Source: Vulcanimicrobiota bacterium (GTDB lineage Bacteria; Vulcanimicrobiota; Vulcanimicrobiia; Vulcanimicrobiales; Vulcanimicrobiaceae). From it: DNA of 8,040 nucleotides. Below are positions 1 to 6,139 of the stretch, piece by piece. A program made the translations under genes and the position numbers. The first letter of the stretch is position 1. The number at the start of each line of letters is the position of its first letter. The notes under the pieces were generated by a model. The model did no database searches and was not told where the DNA came from. It worked only from the letters and a program-made list of their open reading frames with translations. Location of the stretch: NCBI GenBank assembly GCA_019237435.1, contig JAFAHB010000142.1, forward strand, positions 1 through 8,040, in the 5' to 3' direction.

Positions 1-504
1 ATTCGCATGCTGGTGTCGGCCCTTGGAACCGGCATCGGCAAGGATAACGTCAACGCCGACAAGGTCCGCTACCACAAGATCGTGATCATGACCGATGCCG
101 ACGTCGACGGCTCGCATATCCGCACGCTGTTGCTGACGTTCTTCTACCGACAGATGCGTCCGCTGGTAGAAGAAGGACACGTTTACATCGCGCAACCGCC
201 GCTCTACGGCATACGCAAGGGTAAGAAGCAATGGTGGGCTTTCACCGATTCGGAGCTGAAATCGATCGTCGGCGATGACGGCAAAGATTTCGTCATTCAG
301 CAGTACAAAGGACTCGGCGAGATGGACGCAGAGCAGTTGGCCGAAACGACGATGGAAGTCGGGAACCGGCGGCTAAAGCAGATTACGGTCGAAGACGCCG
401 TCGAAGCCGAACAGATCTTTACCGATCTCATGGGCGACAAAGTCGAGCCGCGAAAGCAGTACATTTTCGACTACGCTAGGAGCGTCAAAAACCTCGACCT
501 CTAA
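1..504 (+). CDS. gyrB: DNA gyrase subunit B, C-terminal part (5' end outside window)
   Basis: GyrB is the ATPase subunit of DNA gyrase; with GyrA it introduces negative supercoils into DNA in the cytoplasm. The reading frame is already open at base 1, so the ATPase and transducer domains lie upstream of the window. What remains is the TOPRIM domain and the C-terminal tail. The metal-binding motif DADVDG (94-111) supplies the acidic residues of the TOPRIM site. It is followed by [15 protein letters not shown], by QPPLYG, by KGLGEM (307-324), and by the end [13 protein letters not shown] with VKNLDL just before the TAA at 502-504. The tail fits GyrB better than ParE, although ParE is the only realistic alternative. 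The distance between DADVDG and KGLGEM is only about 65 residues, so the roughly 170-residue insert of gammaproteobacterial GyrB is absent. The stop codon lies inside the left arm of the inverted repeat at 501-645. Confidence 0.96.
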   Translation: MRMLVSALGTGIGKDNVNADKVRYHKIVIMTDADVDGSHIRTLLLTFFYRQMRPLVEEGHVYIAQPPLYGIRKGKKQWWAFTDSELKSIVGDDGKDFVIQQYKGLGEMDAEQLAETTMEVGNRRLKQITVEDAVEAEQIFTDLMGDKVEPRKQYIFDYARSVKNLDL

Positions 505-645
505 GTAAGCGCAGGCCCAGCGCATCTCGGTGTCGCCTCGTCCTTCGACTTCGCTCACTACGCTCGCTTCGCTCAGGATGACAGGCGGAAGTAAACTTCG
601 GCCCTCGTCTCCTAGACCTGCATCTGGATCTGCGCTTACTCTTAG
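501..645. repeat. Nested inverted-repeat (fold-back) element after gyrB
   Basis: The outer arms are visible by eye. AGTAAGCGCAG at 504-514 is exactly reverse-complementary to CTGCGCTTACT at 630-640. With a two-base bulge (639-640) the match extends outward, pairing CTAAG 501-505 with CTTAG 641-645. Inward, CCAG 517-520 pairs with CTGG 624-627 and GCA 522-524 pairs with TGC 619-621, giving about 20 pairs in total. A second, imperfect inner stem pairs CGCCT 534-538 with AGGCG 583-587 and GTC 540-542 with GAC 580-582. No T tract follows the right arm, so it is not a standard Rho-independent terminator. It resembles the small palindromic dispersed elements (REP- or MITE-like) often found between bacterial genes, but only one copy is present here. 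A role in ending gyrB transcription or stabilising its 3' end is inference. Confidence 0.6.
534..587. repeat. Core of the fold-back element with a direct repeat CTTCGCTCA
   Basis: CTTCGCTCA occurs at 549-557 and again at 567-575. The nine bases between them, CTACGCTCG, match it at 7 of 9 positions, so the core looks like three tandem 9-base units. They are bounded by TCCTTCGA on the left (541-548) and GGATGACAGG on the right (576-585). Read on the minus strand the core starts TGTCATCCTGAGCGAAGCG. From memory, sequences of this kind (TGTCATCCTGAGCGAAG followed by GAAGGA) recur between genes in many unrelated bacterial genomes; no search was run. The reading frames through it show no recognisable protein. 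Confidence 0.5.
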
Positions 646-697
646 CAGTTCCTTTAGAAGCCGCTTAGCGCGGCGGGGCAACTTGGCGCGCGGGAGG

Positions 698-715
698 TAT
701 AGACTCCTCTAAGAG
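698..715 (+). promoter_or_regulatory. Candidate start region of the TamB gene: weak -10-like box and weak ribosome binding site
   Basis: AAGAG at 711-715 is a weak Shine-Dalgarno match, six bases before the GTG at 722. It supports that start because the frame is closed by TAA at 710-712, leaving no earlier option. TATAGA at 698-703 resembles a -10 box, but no -35 hexamer lies at the expected 16-18 bases upstream; TTGGCG at 683-688 is too close. A stronger-looking GGGAGG at 692-697 is about 24 bases from the start and too far to be the ribosome site. Whether this gene has its own promoter cannot be decided from the sequence. Confidence 0.25.
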
Positions 716-721
716 CTTCAC

Positions 722-3700
722 GTGCGCAAAGGCATCACGCTCGGCCTGCTGGCCGCAATCATCCTCATAACATCGCTCGCGGTCGCAAAGCGCCACGAGC
801 TCGTGCGCATTGCCATCGAAGCGAGTGCCGGGATCGCCGGATATCCGACGCGGATCGCGCAGCTCCACGTCGGGTGGCATGGCGCCGAACTCGTCGGCGT
901 AGAAGTAGCAAGCACGCGCGCACGCGCGCCCTTGCTCGCGGCGCGTCGGATCGTGCTACGTTACGCGTTGCGCGACCTTCTGCCCGGCAGCCGCCACCGA
1001 TATGGTCTCCGCGGTGTCGAAATCGACGGCGCCAAGCTGACGCTCATCCGATTCGCGAATGGGAATTTCGACGTCAACCTTCCTGCAGTCGCGCCTCCAG
1101 CTGCCCCTGCGCGAGTCAGCCGCGTTCCGCTCGCCTTTCAGCTGCGCGCCCGCGACTCGGCAATCGAGCTGCGAGAGCCGTCGGCTTACGATGCAAGCGC
1201 GCAGGATGTGCGGGTCGACGGCATAGCGGCTGACGCGTCGGTCGATACCGCTTCGGTCACGCAGTACGCGCTGCGCGGCGCTTTCCGCGAGCGGCTGCGC
1301 GAGCCGTTCACTATCGCGGGCAGAGTCGACGCGATCGCCGGTTACGCGATGCATCGTGCACGAGCGGAGTACTTCCCGGTGCGCGCACTCAGCAACTACT
1401 TCGCCGAGACGCCCGCGCTTCGCGTCCTCGGCGGCGAGGGGCGCAACCTGGACGCGCGTCTTTACGCGTTAGGAGTCCTTCCGAATCAGGCGCCGGCTTA
1501 TCACGTGAGCGTTAGCCTTGACGTCGTCGCGGGGCAATTGGCGCTGCAGTCGCTTGCCGCACCGGTCGAAAATCTGACCGCGCGGCTGCAAGTGATCGAC
1601 AACGCATTCTTCGTGCGCGACGCACGGGCAACGCTGGCCGGCATCGCGTTGCGCCTCGACGGCGGTGGTTACGATTTCACCGGCGCGTTGACCGGCCGCG
1701 CGCAGCTGCGACTGGGCGTGCGCGGAACGGGCGACCTTTCGGCGTTGCGTCAGGCCTTTACGTTCGCAAGCGATCAGCCGATTTCGGGACCCGCCCGGCT
1801 GGGCGTTCTGGTGCACGGTCCGATCGACGACCCGGTCATTGTTGCACGCGTCGATGCCGCGCGCGCATGGTATCGCGCGCTGCCCTTCAGCGCGCTCTCT
1901 GCCGGAGTCGTCTATCATTCCAATGTCGTGGCGCTCGCGCCGGTTCGTGTAAGCTACAGCGGCATCGCGGTGCGCGTCGACGGTACGATGGACCTCGGCC
2001 GGCGCCTACACTCGCACTTTGCGGTCCACGTCAGCGGACCGGCAAGTCATCTTCCGTATCTCGACGAGATGCTGGGCAACGAACCAATCGTCGTCGATGC
2101 TTCGGCCACGGGAGAAGATTTGCGATTTCGCGTCGTCGGCAGCGCCGCATCGGTGCTCGGCGTTTCCAGGCTGGCAGCCCTGGTCATTGCCGATCCGAAC
2201 GGAACGATGACGGTGGCGCCGTTTTGGTTTCACACCGAGCGCGGCGATTTCGACGCCGGTTACGTCCTCGACCGTCCCGACGGAACCAGCGCATTTTGGA
2301 TGCTTGCTACCGGATTGCAAATGCGCGCCACAAGCTATAAGGCGTTTCCGGGGATATCGCTTCCGCAGATGCCGCCGGTCGACGCGCGTTCGGTCGAGAT
2401 GCGCCTTGCGGGCGGCGGCGCCGGCAACGATATTCTCATGGCTGGGCGTTTGAACGGCCGCGCAGCAACGATTGCGGGCGTGAATTTCGACCGCGTCGAG
2501 GCGGCCTTCGGGGGCTCGCTGCAAAATGCAGCGCTGAATCGTTTGCGCGCACAGGGGCCGTGGGGAACGTTTAGCGGAACGGGCGGCTTCACGGCCGCGC
2601 GCTTCGTAGCGTACGGCGCGTACCGCGGGACGTTTGAGGGATTGCAGCCGTTTCTCGGAAGCGCGATAACCGGTCATGGGCCGATTGCAGGAACCGTCGG
2701 CATCGGGATCGAGCCGGAGCGGATCGTCGTGCAGGGCTCTAATCTCGCGATGCCGGGCGCGACGTTGAGGGGCGTGCCGATCGATCGCGCGAGCTTGACG
2801 CTGGCGATCGCCGGCAATCGGCTGCGCATCTACTCTGCGGACGCCGCGGCCGCCGGCGGCGAGGTCATCGCGGCGGGCACATTTCCGCTGGGGCCCTCCG
2901 GCGCTAGCGCGGGTCCTAATTCCGTCGCGCTGGTCGCGAAGCGATTGAAAGCGGCGCAGCTTCGGGGAATCGGTTTGCCGATGGAAACGGGAACGCTCTC
3001 CGCAGCGGGAAACCTCGCAGCAGGTTCTCCGATCCCAACCTTCGACGGCGCCGTCGCAATTGACAACGGCCGCATCGCGCACTTCGCTCTTACCGGAAAC
3101 GGCAACGTTCGCGTCTCCGGCGATGCGGTTTCACTGCGCCGCGTCTTGGGAGCGCTGGGCGGCACTTATGCGACGATCGACGGCAGCATCGCATCGTTGA
3201 GTTCCGGCTCGCCCACGCTTTCGTTAGACGCCCGCGTCCCGGCTGCGCAGATCGCGCCCACCTTGCTTTCGTTTGATCTTCCCAACTATATGACCGACGG
3301 CACCTTCAACGCACGGCTTCATATCGAAGGCCCTACGTTCGCGCCCAGCGTCGCGGGCTCGGTCGGCGTTCCGGCCGGCGACTTGAACGGACTTCCATTC
3401 GTGGATGCGAGCGCGTTGCTTTCTGCGGATCCGAAAGGCGTTGCGATTCGCGATGGCTCCGTCCTCGTCGGCAGCACCGCGACGTACTTCACCGCGGTTT
3501 CCCGTCCGCACGAAAACGGCATCGACTTGCGTGCGCCGCATGCGCATCTCGAGGACTTCGATAACTTTTTTGACACCGGCGATACGCTTGACGGTATCGG
3601 CCGCGTGAAGCTCGCGGCCACATCGCACAACGCCGAGATAACGTCGAGTGGCGACATCGACATCCGCGGTTTTCGTTACCGAAACCTAACCGTCGGGGAC

Positions 3701-5965
3701 ACCAAGGCCGCGTGGTCCAGCGCCCGCAACGTCATCAGAGGATCGGTCGCGATGGGCGGAAGCGAAGGGACGCTGCGAGCCCGAGGATCGATCGCGCTGA
3801 CTCCAACGGGTGCGTGGCAGTCAACCCTAATGCGGTCCGGGTTTAACCTCGGCGGCAACGTCGACCGGCTCGACCTCTCGTTTTGGTTGCCTGCGCTGGG
3901 AATGCAGAGTCTTCCGGTCACCGGCCGCGCGTCGGGTGACGCGACGATTCGCGGCCGTTATCCCAACATCGATCTGCATGGCAACGCACGCATCGTCGGC
4001 GGGACGCTAGGCCCTCTCGAGCTCGATCGGGCCGATCTCAGGCTCCATTCTGCCGGCGGGCGAATCGTCATCGACCGTGCCGAGATGGCGACCTCGGCAA
4101 TGTCCGCGAGCGCTACCGGCACGCTCGGCCTGGGGGCGAACGCGCCGCTCGATGTCGCGGTGCACGCGAGCACGGATCATCTCGCCCAGCTCGTTTACGA
4201 CGTCTCGCGGGTAAGGGTTCCTATCCGGGGCTCGTTTGAATCGACGCTGAAGGTCGGAGGTACGTACAAATCGCCCGCGCTGTCGGCGGGCTTTGACGGA
4301 AGCGACGTCGTCGCGTACGGAGTTCCGATAACATCGCTCTTCGGTGAAGTACGCGTGGAGCGCCGGGCGCTGGTGCTCTCGAATGTCGGCGCGACCTTTA
4401 CACGCGGTGAAGCCACGCTCGCCGGTTCGCTGCCGCTTCAGCTTGCGCCACTTCGTTTTGCCGCTCCGGATCAACCGATCAGCTTCGATCTCGACGTGCT
4501 CGGTCTCGATCCGGCGATCTTCGACGGAATGCTCGGAGCCGATACGAAGCTCGGCGGGATGGTTGACGGCCATCTCGGTCTATCCGGAACGGTGCGCCAA
4601 CCCATCATCGTCGGGCGGGTAGCGCTGAACAACGGATCGTACGTCAGCAATCTCGAGCGCACGCAAATATCGCAGATCGCCGCCGCGCTGGTTTTCAACC
4701 GCACGAGCCTGGCGCTTCAAAGCTTTTCGGCACGCGTAGGAACCGGCACGATTCGAGGGTCCGGAACGGGCCAGTTTCCGAACGGCTTCTCGGCTGTGGG
4801 CGCGACGCTATCGTTACGGGGCTTTGCCCGAGGGGCGCAGCTCGATCTTCCAGCCTATGGAAGCGGAACGCTTGACGCCTCGCTCGCGCTTGCAAAACCT
4901 GCTGCCGGTCACGCGCTGCTTTCGGGGGACGCGACGTTGAGCAATGCGACGCTCGCGTTCGCCGGATTCGTCAAGGCGGCGCAACAATCGAGTGCATTGG
5001 CGGGGCCGCCGCTGCCTCTCGATTTCGATCTCAAGGCAACGGCCGGCCGAAACGTACGAGTCAAGGGAAGCGGCTACGGAGCCGGACTCGACATTGGAGT
5101 AGCGGGCTCGGTGAACCTCGGCGGTACGCTGGCGGCTCCGACGCTTGCCGGTACGTTCGATTCGACCGGCGGAACGCTGACGTATTTCGATCGGGCGTTT
5201 CGCGTCGCGCAAGGAAACGTTCGTTTTAACGCCGCCGACGGCGTGTTACCGACGTTACATGCCGTCGCTACCACATCGGTGGTGAATCCCGACCCTGACC
5301 GCGCCCGCAATCCTTATGGCAACGCGCAGATTACCATTCGCGTGGACGGCCCGATCGCCGGCCTGCGAATCGATCTAACGTCCACTCCTCCGGGTTACAC
5401 GCAAGGCGAAATCCTCGGCCTGATCGCGCCGTTTGGCGGATTCGTCAGCGGCATCGGCTACAGCCGGCAGGCAATGTTGGCGCCTCAGGCGCCGAACGGA
5501 ATAACGCCGTTCGGTGCGGTTTCGCCAATTCCAAACGTTGCGCTCCAGCAGCGAAGCTCGATCACCGTGGGACAAGAGGCCTTTAATCTGCTCAACGCCC
5601 AGTTTACCGCGGGTTTATTATCGCCGCTCGAAACGACGCTTGGTCAAGGACTCGGGCTATCGAGCATCAACCTAACGCTCGGATACTATGGAAACGTCGG
5701 CTTCACCGCCAGCCGTCTGCTTGGCAAATATGTGAGCGCCGTGTACGCCGTCACGTTCGGCATTCCGCAAACTCAGTCGTTCGGACTGACCGTCGAACCG
5801 AATCCCGAAACGACCGCGGCGCTTAATTTCTTCGTACAGACCGGCCCGACAAAACTCTTCCAAGTACCGACAGGCCCGACCGGATTCGGAGCCGGCTATC
5901 TCGCAACCGAGCCGCTCGTCGGAAATAGCGGCTTCAGCCTCACGTATCAGCGTCATTTCTGGTGA
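722..5965 (+). CDS. tamB: TamB-like (DUF490/AsmA-like) translocation and assembly protein
   Basis: TamB proteins are anchored in the inner membrane and cross the periplasm. They help Omp85 proteins assemble outer-membrane proteins, and with related AsmA-like proteins they move phospholipids between the membranes. The 1747-residue product starts with MRK and one hydrophobic segment (about residues 5-22, LGLLAAIILITSLAVA) followed by KRH, a typical signal anchor. The body is rich in Gly, Ala, Val and Thr and carries degenerate repeats of about 70 residues, beginning with alternating polar and hydrophobic residues and often containing P-x-(I/V)-x-G, at about residues 356, 653, 756, 860, 1068, 1170 and 1279. 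The C-terminal TamB domain (about 1380-1747) shows GTLTYFDRAFRVAQGNVRFN (about 1480-1500), TPPGYTQGEILGLIAPFGG (about 1554-1572) and a barrel-like Phe-Trp end. It is longer than E. coli TamB (1259 residues). GTG 722 is the first start after the in-frame stop at 710-712. The gene name is by family; the overall assignment is confident, while the exact partner is inferred from the Omp85 gene downstream. Confidence 0.9.
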   Translation: MRKGITLGLLAAIILITSLAVAKRHELVRIAIEASAGIAGYPTRIAQLHVGWHGAELVGVEVASTRARAPLLAARRIVLRYALRDLLPGSRHRYGLRGVEIDGAKLTLIRFANGNFDVNLPAVAPPAAPARVSRVPLAFQLRARDSAIELREPSAYDASAQDVRVDGIAADASVDTASVTQYALRGAFRERLREPFTIAGRVDAIAGYAMHRARAEYFPVRALSNYFAETPALRVLGGEGRNLDARLYALGVLPNQAPAYHVSVSLDVVAGQLALQSLAAPVENLTARLQVIDNAFFVRDARATLAGIALRLDGGGYDFTGALTGRAQLRLGVRGTGDLSALRQAFTFASDQPISGPARLGVLVHGPIDDPVIVARVDAARAWYRALPFSALSAGVVYHSNVVALAPVRVSYSGIAVRVDGTMDLGRRLHSHFAVHVSGPASHLPYLDEMLGNEPIVVDASATGEDLRFRVVGSAASVLGVSRLAALVIADPNGTMTVAPFWFHTERGDFDAGYVLDRPDGTSAFWMLATGLQMRATSYKAFPGISLPQMPPVDARSVEMRLAGGGAGNDILMAGRLNGRAATIAGVNFDRVEAAFGGSLQNAALNRLRAQGPWGTFSGTGGFTAARFVAYGAYRGTFEGLQPFLGSAITGHGPIAGTVGIGIEPERIVVQGSNLAMPGATLRGVPIDRASLTLAIAGNRLRIYSADAAAAGGEVIAAGTFPLGPSGASAGPNSVALVAKRLKAAQLRGIGLPMETGTLSAAGNLAAGSPIPTFDGAVAIDNGRIAHFALTGNGNVRVSGDAVSLRRVLGALGGTYATIDGSIASLSSGSPTLSLDARVPAAQIAPTLLSFDLPNYMTDGTFNARLHIEGPTFAPSVAGSVGVPAGDLNGLPFVDASALLSADPKGVAIRDGSVLVGSTATYFTAVSRPHENGIDLRAPHAHLEDFDNFFDTGDTLDGIGRVKLAATSHNAEITSSGDIDIRGFRYRNLTVGDTKAAWSSARNVIRGSVAMGGSEGTLRARGSIALTPTGAWQSTLMRSGFNLGGNVDRLDLSFWLPALGMQSLPVTGRASGDATIRGRYPNIDLHGNARIVGGTLGPLELDRADLRLHSAGGRIVIDRAEMATSAMSASATGTLGLGANAPLDVAVHASTDHLAQLVYDVSRVRVPIRGSFESTLKVGGTYKSPALSAGFDGSDVVAYGVPITSLFGEVRVERRALVLSNVGATFTRGEATLAGSLPLQLAPLRFAAPDQPISFDLDVLGLDPAIFDGMLGADTKLGGMVDGHLGLSGTVRQPIIVGRVALNNGSYVSNLERTQISQIAAALVFNRTSLALQSFSARVGTGTIRGSGTGQFPNGFSAVGATLSLRGFARGAQLDLPAYGSGTLDASLALAKPAAGHALLSGDATLSNATLAFAGFVKAAQQSSALAGPPLPLDFDLKATAGRNVRVKGSGYGAGLDIGVAGSVNLGGTLAAPTLAGTFDSTGGTLTYFDRAFRVAQGNVRFNAADGVLPTLHAVATTSVVNPDPDRARNPYGNAQITIRVDGPIAGLRIDLTSTPPGYTQGEILGLIAPFGGFVSGIGYSRQAMLAPQAPNGITPFGAVSPIPNVALQQRSSITVGQEAFNLLNAQFTAGLLSPLETTLGQGLGLSSINLTLGYYGNVGFTASRLLGKYVSAVYAVTFGIPQTQSFGLTVEPNPETTAALNFFVQTGPTKLFQVPTGPTGFGAGYLATEPLVGNSGFSLTYQRHFW

Positions 5966-6038
5966 GTAGCGCTTCGATGCCGTCGCTTCCATTAAACGTA
6001 CGTTCAGGCTTTCACAACGCGCAAGGACACGGGGTAAG

Positions 6039-6060
6039 CCGGGCGGAACAGGCGTCCCGG
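6039..6060 (+). other. Short hairpin in the Omp85 leader
   Basis: CCGGG at 6039-6043 pairs with CCCGG at 6056-6060. CG at 6044-6045 then pairs with CG at 6053-6054 past a one-base bulge, leaving a seven-base loop (GAACAGG). The G+C-only stem should be stable in RNA. In sequence this G+C-rich, short stems also arise by chance. Confidence 0.4.
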
Positions 6061-6072
6061 GTCGCGCGGCCC

Positions 6073-6086
6073 GCTCGCGCGCGAGC
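6073..6086. repeat. 14-bp perfect palindrome GCTCGCGCGCGAGC
   Basis: The 14 bases equal their own reverse complement, with no spacer. A dyad of this form can be a protein-binding operator in DNA or part of a hairpin in RNA. The flanking GGCC copies (6068-6071 and 6095-6098) could extend the structure. It sits about 55 bases before the Omp85 start. The alternating CG core makes a chance origin more likely than for a mixed sequence. Confidence 0.45.
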
Positions 6087-6122
6087 TAAGCGGAGGCCGA
6101 CAGAGGACCTCGTGGTAATATT

Positions 6123-6127
6123 GAGGA
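6123..6127 (+). promoter_or_regulatory. Ribosome binding site GAGGA of the Omp85 gene
   Basis: GAGGA lies 12 bases before ATG 6140, slightly longer than the usual 5-9, with a T7 run between. An in-frame TGA at 6122-6124 closes the frame just upstream, so ATG 6140 is the first possible ATG start. CCTC at 6108-6111 could pair with GAGG at 6123-6126 across an 11-base loop and hide the site, but four base pairs are weak. Confidence 0.55.
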
Positions 6128-6139
6128 CGATTTTTTTAC

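Larger units (their letters stand above)
5966..6139 (+). other. G+C-rich structured leader between the TamB-like and Omp85 genes
   Basis: This 174-base gap has no convincing gene. Its middle part (6039-6098) is dense in G+C and can form at least two hairpins, annotated separately. GGCC at 6068-6071 could also pair with GGCC at 6095-6098 around the palindrome. The last 25 bases change character: A+T-rich TAATATT at 6116-6122, the ribosome site at 6123-6127 and seven T in a row at 6131-6137. TAATAT could be a -10 box, but no matching -35 was seen. The hairpins do not have a T run directly after them, so they are not a clear terminator for the TamB-like gene. It does not match a riboswitch or RNA family I recognise. 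Confidence 0.4.

Noticed and set aside
501..645. Fold-back element as an integron attC site or an insertion-sequence remnant
   Set aside because: No transposase or integrase fragment is nearby, no target-site duplication was seen, and the arms lack the conserved core-site sequences of attC.
683..703. TTGGCG and TATAGA as a -35/-10 promoter pair for the TamB-like gene
   Set aside because: The spacer is only nine bases, far below the usual 16-18. The -10-like box is kept only as a low-confidence element.
530..712. Possible small protein genes in the gap after gyrB, on both strands
   Set aside because: They are translations of the fold-back repeat; Ser/Arg-rich, with no motif, and their boundaries follow the repeat.
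2006..3082. A 358-codon open frame on the minus strand inside the TamB-like gene
   Set aside because: It is Arg-rich with no recognisable domain and lies opposite a clear gene. Long antisense frames are expected in sequence with this base composition.
6103..6137. GAGGACCTC followed by a T7 run as a Rho-independent terminator
   Set aside because: The stem would be four pairs with a single-base loop, which is not possible in RNA, and the T run is 20 bases further on, next to the start codon.
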